Origin: Burkholderia sp. Bp9143
GTDB lineage: Bacteria > Pseudomonadota > Gammaproteobacteria > Burkholderiales > Burkholderiaceae
Direction of reading: 5' to 3'
NCBI RefSeq assembly: GCF_003853645.1
Contig: NZ_QTPO01000006.1
Span: 1-64,000, forward strand
DNA length: 64,000 nucleotides
The notes under the pieces were generated by a model. The model was not told where the DNA came from. It was given only the letters and a program-made list of their open reading frames with translations, and did no database searches. The position numbers were made by a program, and so were the translations under genes. How positions within the stretch are numbered: the stretch's first letter is position 1; the number at the start of each line of letters is the position of its first letter. Positions 24,822 to 35,080 of this stretch are shown here, one piece after another.

Positions 24822-27800
24822 ATGAATCCGTCCCGTCTCTTCATTCTCCGGCCGGTCGGCACCGCCCTCCTGATGGCGGCGATCATGCTGGCCGGTCTCG
24901 TCGCGCTGCGCTTCCTGCCGCTCGCCGCGCTGCCCGAAGTCGACTACCCGACGATCCAGGTCCAGACCTTCTATCCGGGCGCGAGCCCGGAGGTGATGAC
25001 GTCGTCGGTCACCGCGCCGCTGGAGCGGCAGTTCGGCCAGATGCCGTCGCTGAACCAGATGTCGTCGCAAAGCTCGGCCGGCGCGTCGGTGATCACGCTG
25101 CAGTTCTCGCTCGACCTGCCGCTCGACATCGCCGAACAGGAAGTGCAGGCCGCGATCAACGCGGCCGGCAACCTGCTGCCGTCCGACCTCCCCGCTCCGC
25201 CGATCTACGCGAAGGTCAACCCGGCCGACGCGCCGGTGCTGACGCTCGCCATCACGTCGAAGACCTTGCCGCTCACGCAAGTGCAGGACCTGACCGACAC
25301 GCGCCTCGCGATGAAGATCTCGCAGATCGCGGGCGTCGGCCTCGTCAGCCTGTCGGGCGGCAACCGGCCGGCCGTGCGGATCCAGGCGAACCCGACCGCG
25401 CTCGCGCAGTACGGGATGAACCTCGATGATTTGCGCACGACGATCTCGAACCTGAACGTGAACACGCCGAAGGGCAACTTCGACGGCCCGACGCGCGCGT
25501 ACACGATCAACGCGAACGACCAGCTGACGAACGCCGATCAGTACAACGACGCGGTCGTCGCCTACAAGAGCGGCCGCCCGGTGATGCTGACCGACGTCGC
25601 GAAGGTCGTCGCCGGCTCGGAGAACACCAAGCTCGGCGCATGGGTGAATTCGGAGCCCGCGATCATCCTGAACGTGCAGCGCCAGCCGGGCGCGAACGTG
25701 ATCGCGACCGTCGACGCGATCAAGGCGCAGCTGCCGAAGCTGCAGGAGACGCTGCCCGCCGCGCTCGACGTGCAGATCGTCACTGACCGCACGACGATGA
25801 TCCGCGCCGCCGTGCGCGACGTGCAGTTCGAACTGCTGCTCGCGGTCGCGCTGGTCGTGCTGGTGATGTACCTGTTCCTCGCGAACATCTACGCGACCAT
25901 CATCCCGAGCCTGTCGGTGCCGCTGTCGCTGATCGGCACGCTCGCGGTGATGTACATGGCCGGCTTCTCGCTGAACAACCTGTCGCTGATGGCGCTCACC
26001 ATCGCGACCGGCTTCGTCGTCGACGACGCGATCGTGATGATCGAGAACATCGCGCGCTACGTCGAGGAAGGCGATTCCGGGCTCGAGGCGGCGCTGAAGG
26101 GCTCGAAGCAGATCGGCTTCACGATCATCTCGCTGACGGTGTCGCTGATCGCGGTGCTGATCCCGCTGCTGTTCATGGGCGACGTGGTCGGGCGCCTCTT
26201 CCACGAGTTCGCGATCACGCTCGCGGTGACGATCGTGATCTCGGCGATCGTGTCGCTCACGCTCGTGCCGATGATGTGCGCGAAGCTGCTGCGCCATTCG
26301 CCGCCGCCCGAAAGCCACCGCTTCGAGGCGCGCGTGCACCGCGCGATCGACTGGGTGATCGCGCGCTACGCGGTCGCGCTCGAATGGGTGCTGAACCGCC
26401 AGCGCTCGACGCTCGTCGTCGCGCTGCTGACGCTCGCGCTGACCGCCCTGCTCTACGTGTACGTGCCGAAGGGCTTCTTCCCCGCGCAGGATACCGGCGT
26501 GATCCAGGCGATCACGCAGGCGCCGCAGTCGATCTCGTACGGCGCGATGGCCGAACGCCAGCAGGCGCTCGCGGCCGAGATCCTGACGGACCCGAACGTC
26601 GTGAGCCTCACGTCGTTCATCGGAGTCGACGGCAGCAACATCACGCTGAACAGCGGCCGGATGCTGATCAACCTGAAGGCGCGCGACGAACGCACCGAGA
26701 CCGCCGCGCAGATCATCCGCGACCTGCAGCAGCGCGTCGCGAACGTGACCGGCATCTCGTTGTTCATGCAGTCGGTGCAGGACCTGACGATCGACTCGAC
26801 CGTCAGCCCGACGCAGTACCAATTCATGCTGACGAGCCCGAACCCGGACGAGTTCGCGACCTGGGTGCCGAAGCTCGTCACGCGGCTGCAGAAGGAGCCG
26901 TCGCTCGCCGACGTCGCGACCGACCTGCAGAGCAACGGCCAGTCGGTCTACATCCAGATCGACCGCGCGAGCGCCGCGCGCTTCGGCATCACGCCGGCGA
27001 CCGTCGACAACGCGCTGTACGACGCGTTCGGCCAGCGCATCGTGTCGACCATCTTCACGCAGTCGAACCAGTACCGCGTGATCCTCGAGTCGGCGCCGAA
27101 GGAGCAGCATTACACCGAATCGCTGAACGACATCTACCTGCCGTCCGCGGGCGGCGGCCAGGTGCCGCTGTCGTCGATCGCGTCGTTCCACGAGCGGCCG
27201 TCTCCGCTGCTCGTCGCGCACCTGTCGCAGTTCCCGTCGACGACGATCTCGTTCAACCTCGCACCGGGCGCGTCGCTCGGCGAGGCCGTGAAGGCGATCG
27301 GCGCCGCCGAGCAGGACATCGGCCTGCCGAGCTCGTTCCAGACGCGCTTCCAGGGTGCGGCGCTCGCGTTCCAGGCGTCGCTGTCGAACCAGCTGTTCCT
27401 GATCCTCGCGGCGATCGTCACGATGTACATCGTGCTCGGCGTGCTGTACGAGAGCTACATCCACCCGATCACGATCCTGTCGACGCTGCCGTCGGCCGGC
27501 GTCGGCGCGCTGCTCGCGCTGATGATCACCGGGCACGACCTCGACATCATCGGGATCATCGGGATCGTGCTGCTGATCGGCATCGTGAAGAAGAACGCGA
27601 TCATGATGATCGACTTCGCGCTCGAGGCCGAGCGGGTCGAGGGCAAGCCGCCGCGCGAGGCGATCTACCAGGCGTGCCTGCTGCGCTTCAGGCCGATCCT
27701 GATGACGACGCTTGCCGCGCTGCTCGGCGCGGTGCCGCTGATCGTCGGCGCGGGCGCGGGCTCCGAGCTGCGCCAGCCGCTCGGGATCGCGATCGCGGGC

Positions 27801-27941
27801 GGCCTGATCGTGTCGCAGGTGCTGACGCTGTTCACGACGCCGGTGATCTACCTCGGCTTCGACAGCCTCGCGCGCCGCGTGCGCGGCTGGTTCGAGCGGC
27901 ACGGCCCCGGCGCCGATGCCGGCACGCACCCGGGTGCGTAA
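24822..27941 (+). CDS. mdtB: RND efflux transporter subunit MdtB-like
   Basis: 1039 residues, the normal RND length. It starts with the conserved [41 protein letters not shown], shows large periplasmic loops after TM1 and TM7, and in TM4 the proton-relay pair [14 protein letters not shown] (Asp-Asp). C-terminal family motifs are present ([44 protein letters not shown]). MdtB pairs with MdtC in a heterotrimer to expel bile salts, novobiocin and similar compounds in enterobacteria; substrates here are unknown. It lies between mdtA and mdtC, with 3 nt before mdtC, so the three are one operon. No outer-membrane factor gene follows. Confidence 0.9.
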   Translation: MNPSRLFILRPVGTALLMAAIMLAGLVALRFLPLAALPEVDYPTIQVQTFYPGASPEVMTSSVTAPLERQFGQMPSLNQMSSQSSAGASVITLQFSLDLPLDIAEQEVQAAINAAGNLLPSDLPAPPIYAKVNPADAPVLTLAITSKTLPLTQVQDLTDTRLAMKISQIAGVGLVSLSGGNRPAVRIQANPTALAQYGMNLDDLRTTISNLNVNTPKGNFDGPTRAYTINANDQLTNADQYNDAVVAYKSGRPVMLTDVAKVVAGSENTKLGAWVNSEPAIILNVQRQPGANVIATVDAIKAQLPKLQETLPAALDVQIVTDRTTMIRAAVRDVQFELLLAVALVVLVMYLFLANIYATIIPSLSVPLSLIGTLAVMYMAGFSLNNLSLMALTIATGFVVDDAIVMIENIARYVEEGDSGLEAALKGSKQIGFTIISLTVSLIAVLIPLLFMGDVVGRLFHEFAITLAVTIVISAIVSLTLVPMMCAKLLRHSPPPESHRFEARVHRAIDWVIARYAVALEWVLNRQRSTLVVALLTLALTALLYVYVPKGFFPAQDTGVIQAITQAPQSISYGAMAERQQALAAEILTDPNVVSLTSFIGVDGSNITLNSGRMLINLKARDERTETAAQIIRDLQQRVANVTGISLFMQSVQDLTIDSTVSPTQYQFMLTSPNPDEFATWVPKLVTRLQKEPSLADVATDLQSNGQSVYIQIDRASAARFGITPATVDNALYDAFGQRIVSTIFTQSNQYRVILESAPKEQHYTESLNDIYLPSAGGGQVPLSSIASFHERPSPLLVAHLSQFPSTTISFNLAPGASLGEAVKAIGAAEQDIGLPSSFQTRFQGAALAFQASLSNQLFLILAAIVTMYIVLGVLYESYIHPITILSTLPSAGVGALLALMITGHDLDIIGIIGIVLLIGIVKKNAIMMIDFALEAERVEGKPPREAIYQACLLRFRPILMTTLAALLGAVPLIVGAGAGSELRQPLGIAIAGGLIVSQVLTLFTTPVIYLGFDSLARRVRGWFERHGPGADAGTHPGA

Positions 27942-27944
27942 CCG

Positions 27945-30900
27945 ATGAACCTGTCGCGCCCCTTCATCACCCGCCCCGTCGCGACGACGCTGCTTGCGCT
28001 CGGCGTCGCGCTCGCGGGCCTGTTCGCGTTCATCAAGCTGCCGGTGTCGCCGCTGCCGCAGGTCGACTTCCCGACCATCTCGGTGCAGGCGTCGCTGCCC
28101 GGCGCGAGCCCCGAGACGGTCGCGACCAGCGTGACGAGCCCGCTCGAGCGGCACCTCGGCTCGATCGCCGACGTCAGCGAAATGACGTCGACCAGCACGG
28201 TCGGCAACGCGCGGATCATCCTGCAGTTCGGGCTGAACCGCGACATCGACGGTGCCGCGCGCGACGTGCAGGCCGCGATCAACGCGGCGCGCGCCGACCT
28301 GCCGGCGTCGCTGAAGAGCAACCCGACGTACCGCAAGGTCAACCCGGCCGACTCGCCGATCATGATCGTGTCGCTCACGTCGGAAACGTCGTCGCCCGCG
28401 AAGCTGTACGACGCCGCGTCGACGGTGCTGCAGCAGTCGCTGTCGCAGATCGACGGGATCGGCCAGGTATCCGTGAGCGGCTCCGCGAACCCGGCCGTGC
28501 GCGTCGAGCTCGAACCGCATGCGCTGTTCCACTACGGGATCGGCCTCGAGGACGTGCGGGCCGCGCTCGCGTCCGCGAACGCGAACAGCCCGAAGGGCGC
28601 GATCGAATTCGGCCCGAAGCACTACCAGCTCTATACGAACGACCAGGCCTCGCAGGCGTCGCAATACAGCGACCTGGTCGTCGCCTACCGCAACGGCGCG
28701 GCCGTGCGGCTGTCCGACCTGTCCGAGGTCGTGGATGGCGTCGAGGACCTGCGCAACCTCGGTTTGTCGAACGGCAAGCGCGCGGTGCTCGTGATCCTCT
28801 ACCGCTCGCCCGGCGCGAACATCATCGAGACGATCGACCGCGTGCGCGCGGCGCTGCCGCAGCTCACCGCGTCGCTGCCGGCCGACATCACGGTCACGCC
28901 GGTGCTCGACCGTTCGACGACGATCCGCGCGTCGCTGAAGGACACCGAGCACACGCTGCTGATCGCGATCAGCCTGGTCGTGATGGTCGTGTTCCTGTTC
29001 CTGCGCAACTGGCGCGCAACGCTGATTCCGAGCGTCGCGGTGCCGATCTCGATCATCGGCACGTTCGGCGCGATGTACCTGCTCGGCTTCTCGATCGACA
29101 ACCTGTCGCTGATGGCGCTGATCGTCGCGACCGGCTTCGTCGTCGACGATGCGATCGTCGTGCTCGAGAACATCACGCGCCACATCGAGAACGGCAAGCC
29201 AAGGTTGCAGGCCGCGTTCGACGGCGCGCGCGAGGTCGGCTTCACCGTGCTGTCGATGAGCCTCTCGCTCGTCGCGGTGTTCCTGCCGATCCTGCTGATG
29301 GGCGGGATCGTCGGGCGCCTGTTCCGCGAATTCGCGCTGACGCTGTCGCTCGCGATCGGCGTGTCGCTCGCGGTGTCGCTCACCGTCACGCCGATGATGT
29401 GCGCGCGGCTGCTGCGCGAATCGCACGACGTGCAGGAGGAAGGCCGCCTCGGCCGGTTCCTCGAGCGCTTCTTCACGCGGATGCAGCGCGGCTACGAGCG
29501 CTCGCTGTCGTGGGCGCTGCGCCGCCCGCTGCTGGTCCTGCTGATCCTGTTCGCGACGATCGGCCTGAACGTGTACCTGTACGTCGTCGTGCCGAAGGGC
29601 TTCTTCCCGCAGCAGGACACGGGGCTGATGATCGGCGGCATCCAGGCCGACCAGTCGACCTCGTTCCAGGCGATGAAGCTGAAGTTCTCCGAGATGATGC
29701 GGATCGTGCAGGCCAACCCGAACGTGAAGAGCGTCGCGGGCTTCACCGGCGGCACGCAGACCAACTCGGGCTTCATGTTCGTCACGCTGAAGGACCGCAC
29801 CGAGCGCAAGCTGTCGGCCGACCAGGTGATCCAGCAGCTGCGCAAGCCGCTGGCCGACGTCGCGGGCGCGCGCACCTTCCTGCAGGCCGCGCAGGACATC
29901 CGCGTCGGCGGCCGGCAGAGCAACGCGCAGTACCAGTTCACGCTGCTCGGCGATTCGAGCGCCGAGCTGTACAAGTGGGGGCCGCTGCTGACCGAGGCGC
30001 TGCAGAAGCGCGCCGAGCTGACCGACGTGAACTCCGACCAGCAGCAAGGCGGCCTCGAGGCGATGGTGACGATCGACCGCGCGACCGCCGCGCGGCTCGG
30101 CATCAAGCCCGCGCAGATCGACAACACGCTGTACGACGCGTTCGGCCAGCGCCAGGTCTCGACGATCTACAACCCGCTGAACCAGTACCACGTCGTGATG
30201 GAAGTCGCGCCGAAATACTGGCAGAGCCCGGAGATGCTGAATCAGGTGTGGATCAGCAAGTCGGGCGGCAGCGCGAACGGCTCGCAGACGACCAACGCGG
30301 CGGCCGGCACCTACGTCGCGACCTCGGCAGGCACATCGAGCGCCGGCACGGCCGCCACCAGCGCCGCGGCGATCGCGTCCGATTCCGCGCGCAACCAGGC
30401 GCTGAACTCGATCGCGTCGAGCGGCAAGTCGAGCGCGTCGTCGGGCGCGGCGGTGTCGACGTCGAAATCGACGATGATCCCGCTGTCCGCGATCGCGACC
30501 TTCGGCCCGAGCACGACGCCGCTGTCGGTCAACCACCAGGGGCTGTTCGTCGCGACGACGATCTCGTTCAACCTGCCGCCGGGCGTGTCGCTGTCGCAGG
30601 CGACCCAGGTGATCTACCAGACGATGGCGCAGATCGGCGTGCCGCCGACGATCGTCGGCAGCTTCCAGGGCACCGCACAGGCATTCCAGCAATCGCTGAG
30701 CAACCAGCCGATCCTGATCCTCGCGGCGCTGCTGGCCGTCTACATCGTGCTCGGAATCCTGTACGAGAGCTACATCCACCCGATCACGATCCTGTCGACG
30801 CTGCCATCGGCCGGTGTCGGCGCCCTGCTCGCGCTGCTGCTGTTCAAGACCGAGTTCAGCATCATCGCGCTGATCGGCGTGATCCTGCTGATCGGTATCG

Positions 30901-31253
30901 TGAAGAAGAACGCGATCATGATGATCGACTTCGCGATCGACCAGACGCGCAGCGGCCGCAAGTCGTCGTTCGACGCGATCCACGAAGCGTGCCTGCTGCG
31001 CTTCCGGCCGATCATGATGACCACGATGGCGGCGCTCCTCGGCGCGCTGCCGCTCGCGTTCGGCCACGGCGACGGCGCCGAGCTGCGCGCGCCGCTCGGG
31101 ATCGCGATCGCCGGCGGCCTGGTCATGTCGCAGGTGCTGACGCTCTATACGACGCCGGTCGTCTATCTGTACATGGACCGGTTCCGCGTGTGGGGCGAGA
31201 AGCGCCGCAACCGCCGCGGCGATTCGGGCGGACCGGCGGTGGCCGGCGAGTAA
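27945..31253 (+). CDS. mdtC: RND efflux transporter subunit MdtC-like, with a low-complexity periplasmic insert
   Basis: 1102 residues, about 75 longer than usual for MdtC. The RND core is intact: [42 protein letters not shown] at the start, TM4 [14 protein letters not shown] with the Asp pair, [33 protein letters not shown] near the end. The extra length is a Ser/Ala/Thr-rich, repeat-like insert at about residues 770-850 ([15 protein letters not shown]..., [19 protein letters not shown]) in the second periplasmic loop, just before [10 protein letters not shown]. Such inserts are probably flexible and exposed to the docking region. Last gene of the operon; a GC-rich hairpin follows 14 nt after the stop. 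Confidence 0.9.
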   Translation: MNLSRPFITRPVATTLLALGVALAGLFAFIKLPVSPLPQVDFPTISVQASLPGASPETVATSVTSPLERHLGSIADVSEMTSTSTVGNARIILQFGLNRDIDGAARDVQAAINAARADLPASLKSNPTYRKVNPADSPIMIVSLTSETSSPAKLYDAASTVLQQSLSQIDGIGQVSVSGSANPAVRVELEPHALFHYGIGLEDVRAALASANANSPKGAIEFGPKHYQLYTNDQASQASQYSDLVVAYRNGAAVRLSDLSEVVDGVEDLRNLGLSNGKRAVLVILYRSPGANIIETIDRVRAALPQLTASLPADITVTPVLDRSTTIRASLKDTEHTLLIAISLVVMVVFLFLRNWRATLIPSVAVPISIIGTFGAMYLLGFSIDNLSLMALIVATGFVVDDAIVVLENITRHIENGKPRLQAAFDGAREVGFTVLSMSLSLVAVFLPILLMGGIVGRLFREFALTLSLAIGVSLAVSLTVTPMMCARLLRESHDVQEEGRLGRFLERFFTRMQRGYERSLSWALRRPLLVLLILFATIGLNVYLYVVVPKGFFPQQDTGLMIGGIQADQSTSFQAMKLKFSEMMRIVQANPNVKSVAGFTGGTQTNSGFMFVTLKDRTERKLSADQVIQQLRKPLADVAGARTFLQAAQDIRVGGRQSNAQYQFTLLGDSSAELYKWGPLLTEALQKRAELTDVNSDQQQGGLEAMVTIDRATAARLGIKPAQIDNTLYDAFGQRQVSTIYNPLNQYHVVMEVAPKYWQSPEMLNQVWISKSGGSANGSQTTNAAAGTYVATSAGTSSAGTAATSAAAIASDSARNQALNSIASSGKSSASSGAAVSTSKSTMIPLSAIATFGPSTTPLSVNHQGLFVATTISFNLPPGVSLSQATQVIYQTMAQIGVPPTIVGSFQGTAQAFQQSLSNQPILILAALLAVYIVLGILYESYIHPITILSTLPSAGVGALLALLLFKTEFSIIALIGVILLIGIVKKNAIMMIDFAIDQTRSGRKSSFDAIHEACLLRFRPIMMTTMAALLGALPLAFGHGDGAELRAPLGIAIAGGLVMSQVLTLYTTPVVYLYMDRFRVWGEKRRNRRGDSGGPAVAGE

Positions 31254-31267
31254 GCGGATAACGGGGC

Positions 31268-31292
31268 AAGCGGCCGCATCGGGCGGCCGCTT
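31268..31292 (+). terminator. Hairpin after mdtC
   Basis: AAGCGGCCGC / GCGGCCGCTT form a perfect 10-bp stem with a 5-nt loop (atcgg) just after the mdtC stop. There is no strong T-run, so termination strength is uncertain. Confidence 0.5.
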
Positions 31293-31368
31293 GACATGCT
31301 TGCATGCCGGCGGCGATCGGCTATCGTGTGTCCATGCCCACCCTCGCGCCCCTTTCCGGGGACCCGCC

Positions 31369-31752
31369 ATGAACGTCCAGCTCAACCATACGATCGTCTG
31401 GTGCCGCGACAAGCACGCGTCGAGCCGCTTCCTCACCGAGCTTCTGGAACTGCCGGCGCCGACGCCATTCGGCGCGATGCTGGTCGTCCAGCTCGACAAC
31501 GGCGTGTCGCTCGATTTCTACGAAAAGCAGGGAGAGATCACGGCCCAGCACTACGCATTCCTGACCGACGAGGCCGGCTTCGATCGCGTGTTCGCGCGCA
31601 TTCGCGAGCGCGGACTGCCGCACTGGGCCGATCCGGCGAAGCGGCACCCCGGGGACATCTACCGCCACAACGGCGGGCGCGGCGTGTATTTCGACGATCC
31701 GGACGGTCACTTCCTCGAAGTGATGACGCGGCCGTACGTGCTGAACGGATAG
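31369..31752 (+). CDS. VOC (glyoxalase/dioxygenase-like) superfamily protein
   Basis: 127 residues, a single VOC module: LNHTIVWCRDKHASSRFLTELLELP at the start and GRGVYFDDPDGHFLEVMTRPY at the end. The metal-ligand positions are His in LNHTIVW and Glu in FLEVMTRPY, with a further candidate in QHYAFLTDE. VOC proteins bind a divalent metal and act as isomerases, dioxygenases or resistance proteins (fosfomycin, bleomycin); this short form cannot be placed more exactly. The ATG at 31369 was chosen as the start of the conserved first strand. It stands alone downstream of mdtC and is convergent with the NYN gene. Confidence 0.8.
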   Translation: MNVQLNHTIVWCRDKHASSRFLTELLELPAPTPFGAMLVVQLDNGVSLDFYEKQGEITAQHYAFLTDEAGFDRVFARIRERGLPHWADPAKRHPGDIYRHNGGRGVYFDDPDGHFLEVMTRPYVLNG

Positions 31753-31836
31753 CGGATCGCGCCGGCCGGCGTTGCACCGGCCGACGCGGCGTCACGGGCA
31801 GCGTCCTCGGTCGGACGCCGCCCCGCCTTCACGCCG

Positions 31837-33381
31837 TTATTCGGCGGCGGCGGCCGTCTTGCGCGGACGACGCGCGCGAGTCGCCGTCTTGCGGGCCGGC
31901 TTCTTCGGCTTGGCGCCCGTTGCCGCTTCAACGGCAACTTCAACAGCCGCTTCACCGCTCGATTCGGCAGCCGGTGCAGCTTCGTGCGACGGCTGCGCGG
32001 CAGCCGGTGCAGCTTCGTGCGACGGCTGCGCGGCAGCCGCCGCGGCACCGTACTCGCCGACCGTCGGCGCCGCGTGCTGCGCCGCGACATGCCGGTCCTC
32101 ACCGTGCTCCGCGTCGCGATGCGTCGCTTCCGCATGCTTGCCTTCGGCGTGCTTGCCGTCCGCGTGCTTGTCGCCACCGTGCTTCGCACCGCCGTGCGCG
32201 GCCTCGTCCGGCTTCGCCGCCGCGTGACGGCCGGCACCCTTCGCCTCGCCGCCCTTCTTCGCGCCCGTCTTCTTCGCCGCGCTCTTGCGCGCGCGCTTGC
32301 GGCCATCCTTTGCGTCACCGTGCGTCCCGGCCGCATCGGCCGCTTCCGCTGTGACTGCCGGCACGATCGCTGCTTCGTTCATGACGTCGACGACGGCCTC
32401 GTCGACGTCGACCTGCTCGCTTTCCTGCACGGCCGCTTCCGCCCGCTGCCCGCGACGCCGCGGCTCGCGCTCGGCCGTTGCAGCTTCCGCATGGCGCCCG
32501 CCGTGCCCCTGCTGCGCGCCACCGGCATCACGTGCCGCCACCACCGGCTCCGCCGCCGCAGACTGGCGCGGCCGCGACACGAACGCGCCCGACTTGTCGT
32601 CGCGCCCCACCTCGAGCAGGCCGCGTGCCTGCGCTTCGTCGAGCAGGTTGCCGAACGCGCGGAAGCCGTAATACGACTCGTTGAAGTCCGGCTTGCGGCG
32701 CTTGATCGCGCTCTTGAGCACCGACGCCCAGATCTTGCCGACGTCGTCACGCTCCGACGCCAGCGCATCGAACGTCTCGACCGCGAGCGCGATCGCCTCG
32801 CTGCGACGCACTTCCAGTTCCGGCTTGCGCGACGGCTCGTCGGCGCGCTTCGCACCGCCGTTGCCCGTGCGCTGCTGTTCGCGCTTCGCCAGCGCGCGCT
32901 GCTGCTCGCGCACCAGGTCGTCGTAGAAAATGAATTCGTCGCAGTTCGCGACCAGCAGGTCCGACGTCGACTTCTTCACGCCGACCCCGATCACCTTCTT
33001 TGCGTTCTCGCGCAGCTTCGACACGAGCGGCGAGAAATCCGAGTCGCCGCTGATGATCACGAACGTATCGACGTGCGACTTCGTGTAGCAGAGATCGAGC
33101 GCGTCCACGACGAGCCGGATGTCGGCCGAATTCTTGCCCGACTGGCGCACGTGCGGAATCTCGATCAGCTCGAAGCTCGCCTCGTGCATCGACGCCTTGA
33201 AGCCCTTGTAGCGCTCCCAGTCGCAATACGCCTTCTTCACGACGATGCTGCCCTTCAGCAGCAGCCGCTCCAGCACGGGCTTGATGTCGAATTTCTCGTA
33301 CTTCGCGTCGCGCACGCCGAGCGCGACGTTCTCGAAGTCGCAGAACACGGCCATGCTGACGTTGTCCAGGGGTAATGCCAT
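31837..33381 (-). CDS. NYN-domain (LabA/PIN-like) protein with LOTUS domain and long repetitive tail
   Basis: 514 residues. Residues about 8-155 form a NYN ribonuclease domain with the acidic residues of the PIN-like site (FCDFENVALGVRD, ADIRLVVDALDL, ISGDSDFSPLVSKLRE). Residues about 190-275 match an OST-HTH/LOTUS RNA-binding domain (SEAIALAVETFDAL...FNESYYGFRAFGNLLDEAQARGLLEV). The last 230 residues are low complexity: Glu/Ala-rich, then Lys/Ala/Gly-rich, then KHADGKHAEGKHAEATH His repeats, a duplicated AAPAAAQPSHE block and a basic KKPARKTATRARRPRKTA end reminiscent of histone H1-like tails. GGAG precedes ATG 33381. A role in RNA processing is likely; the target is unknown. Confidence 0.85.
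   Translation of the reverse strand: MALPLDNVSMAVFCDFENVALGVRDAKYEKFDIKPVLERLLLKGSIVVKKAYCDWERYKGFKASMHEASFELIEIPHVRQSGKNSADIRLVVDALDLCYTKSHVDTFVIISGDSDFSPLVSKLRENAKKVIGVGVKKSTSDLLVANCDEFIFYDDLVREQQRALAKREQQRTGNGGAKRADEPSRKPELEVRRSEAIALAVETFDALASERDDVGKIWASVLKSAIKRRKPDFNESYYGFRAFGNLLDEAQARGLLEVGRDDKSGAFVSRPRQSAAAEPVVAARDAGGAQQGHGGRHAEAATAEREPRRRGQRAEAAVQESEQVDVDEAVVDVMNEAAIVPAVTAEAADAAGTHGDAKDGRKRARKSAAKKTGAKKGGEAKGAGRHAAAKPDEAAHGGAKHGGDKHADGKHAEGKHAEATHRDAEHGEDRHVAAQHAAPTVGEYGAAAAAAQPSHEAAPAAAQPSHEAAPAAESSGEAAVEVAVEAATGAKPKKPARKTATRARRPRKTAAAAE
31967..32032. repeat. Perfect 33-bp tandem duplication inside the NYN gene tail
   Basis: Two exact, in-frame copies of a 33-bp unit (31967-31999 and 32000-32032) encode the repeated AAPAAAQPSHE segment. 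It is a likely site of length variation by slippage. Confidence 0.85.
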
Positions 33382-33634
33382 GTGTACTCCAACCGGTTGG
33401 TCGCCGCGTTGTATTGCGTGGCGGCGAAAAATGCATCGCGCACATGATAGCCGGTCGGCGGGTCGATTCCGTGTTCCATGCGCGCGACCGCGCGGATGAC
33501 GGGCGCCACGCCAGCCATTTCGGTGCGGTACAGCCCCAATTACCCGCGCGCCGCCGCCCCAATTCGACATACACTTGAGTATCGGTCGTCCGTCCCTATC
33601 TGGAAGGATGACGCATCGAGCAAGGAGCGGTTTC

Positions 33635-34264
33635 ATGACGACGAAGGTATTGCTGATTGGCGCGACCGGCCGCACGGGCAGGGCCTGCGCGGATCTGCTG
33701 CTCGAGCAGCCGGAATTCGAGGTGACTGCGCTGGTGCGCCGGCACGGCTATGCGCTGCCGGGCGCGAAGGTCGTCGAGGCCGATCTGACGGGCGATTTCT
33801 CGCACGCGTTCCAGGGCATCACGCACGTGATCTACGCGGCGGGCTCGGCGGAATCGGAGGGCGCCGCCGAAGAGGAGCAGATCGACCGCGACGCGGTCGC
33901 GCGCGCGGCCGAACATGCGCTCGCGTACAACGTGCAGAAGCTGGTCGTGATCAGTTCGCTGACCGCGTACTGGCCGGAGCGCAGCGGCGACGCGCTGCGC
34001 CACTACTCGCAGATGAAGCGCGAAGGCGACGAGCGCGTGATCGCATCGGGCATCGACTACGTGATCCTGCGCCCCGGCCCGCTCGCGGACGGCCCGGGCG
34101 TCGGCAAGATCGCGCTGACCGAGGAGCCGCTCGCCGCGGCGCCGCCGGTGTCGCGCCAGGATGTCGCGTGGGCCGCGATCGAGGCGATCAAGCTCGGCAT
34201 TTCGCGCAAGGTCATCGGCTTCGTCGGCGGCAGCGTGCCGATCGAACAGGCATTGCGCGCGTAA
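33635..34264 (+). CDS. Atypical short-chain dehydrogenase/NAD(P)-binding protein
   Basis: 209 residues. The dinucleotide-binding motif GATGRTGRACADLLL lies near the start (IGATGRTG, residues about 8-15), with VIYAAGSAE, LVVISSLTAYWPE and a YSQMKREGDERVIASGIDYVILRPGPLADGPG segment. These are the pattern of atypical SDRs related to NmrA and YwnB/BVR-B, which reduce flavins or biliverdin, or simply sense NAD(P)H. The Tyr-x3-Lys pair (YSQMK) is retained. The ATG at 33635 follows AAGGAG. It is transcribed alone and followed by two back-to-back hairpins shared with the convergent peroxiredoxin gene. Confidence 0.8.
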   Translation: MTTKVLLIGATGRTGRACADLLLEQPEFEVTALVRRHGYALPGAKVVEADLTGDFSHAFQGITHVIYAAGSAESEGAAEEEQIDRDAVARAAEHALAYNVQKLVVISSLTAYWPERSGDALRHYSQMKREGDERVIASGIDYVILRPGPLADGPGVGKIALTEEPLAAAPPVSRQDVAWAAIEAIKLGISRKVIGFVGGSVPIEQALRA

Positions 34265-34274
34265 CCGTAACGCA

Positions 34275-34299
34275 CGCGCCGCCGCGGGGCGGCGCGTTT
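34275..34299 (+). terminator. Terminator after the SDR gene
   Basis: A 9-bp perfect stem CGCGCCGCC / GGCGGCGCG with loop GCGG, followed by TTTC, 11 nt after the SDR stop. Confidence 0.6.
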
Positions 34300-34309
34300 C
34301 ATCGTGCCC

Positions 34310-34333
34310 GCGGCCCGCGATGCGGGCCGCTTT
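34310..34333. terminator. Terminator hairpin between convergent genes
   Basis: GCGGCCCGC / GCGGGCCGC stem with a 3-nt loop and TTTA after it, lying 10 bp from the peroxiredoxin stop. It can serve the minus-strand gene or back up the preceding terminator. Confidence 0.5.
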
Positions 34334-34342
34334 ACTGCGCGC

Positions 34343-34894
34343 TTACTGCTTCGGATGCGCGTCGGCCCACGCCTTCACCGCACCGAGCGTGTTCTCGACA
34401 TGCTTGTCGGGCGACAGGCTCGTATATTCGTACAACACCTTCCCTTCCGGCGAGATCACGTAGGACACGCGGTTCGCGCGATCGAGCGCGGGCAGCTTCG
34501 CGTCGTATTCGCGGATGATCTTCGCGTCCGGATCGGCCGCGACCGGGAACTTGCTGCGGCACTCGCTCACCGAGAACTTCGTGAGCGTGTCGATGTTGTC
34601 GGCGGATACGCCGATCACCGTCGCGCCGTAAGCCTTGTAATGATCGACCGCGTCCGCGAACGCGTGCGCCTCGATGGTGCAACCCTTCGTGAACGCGGCC
34701 GGGTAGAAGTACAGCACGACCGGCCCGTGCTTCAGCGCATCGGCCAGCGAGTACGTGTAAGTCTTGCCGCCCAGCGACGCCTGCGTCGTAAAGCCGGGCG
34801 CCGTGTCGCCCGGCTTCAGTTCCGCCTGTGCGACCCGCGCATGACCGGCCACCAGCAGCGCCGCCGCGGCGCCCACCAACAGTTTTCGCTTCAT
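34343..34894 (-). CDS. Exported peroxiredoxin (BCP/AhpC-TSA family)
   Basis: 183 residues from ATG 34894, preferred over 34906 because GAGG sits 6 nt before it and the signal peptide (MKRKLLVGAAAALLVAGHARVAQA) then begins properly. The peroxidatic site YFYPAAFTKGCTIEAHAF has Cys72 with the preceding Pro and Thr of the PxxxTxxC motif. A second Cys (SVSECRSKF) could resolve the disulfide. It reduces hydrogen peroxide or organic hydroperoxides using a thiol donor; the signal peptide puts it in the periplasm, unlike cytosolic Bcp. The upstream neighbour is the divergent cyclic-di-GMP gene. Confidence 0.85.
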   Translation of the reverse strand: MKRKLLVGAAAALLVAGHARVAQAELKPGDTAPGFTTQASLGGKTYTYSLADALKHGPVVLYFYPAAFTKGCTIEAHAFADAVDHYKAYGATVIGVSADNIDTLTKFSVSECRSKFPVAADPDAKIIREYDAKLPALDRANRVSYVISPEGKVLYEYTSLSPDKHVENTLGAVKAWADAHPKQ

Positions 34895-35080
34895 CTGCGT
34901 CCTCATTTCTTATAAAGTCAGCCTCGATGTAGGCCACACCGGCGTTCGCCTGTCGAACACCGATGTGCACGACCCGGTCCAGCGGCAGCGCCAGCCGCGG
35001 CCGGCCGGTTAAAGATTCCGCGCAGCCTGCCGTTATTCCTTCCGGACAACCGGTTCCAGCCCTTCACGTCAGCGAGAAAC

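Noticed and set aside
22281..31499. A 3072-codon open frame on the minus strand
   Set aside because: It covers the iclR and mdtABC genes in antisense, is a run of Arg/Asp/His-rich sequence without domains, and has no ribosome site.
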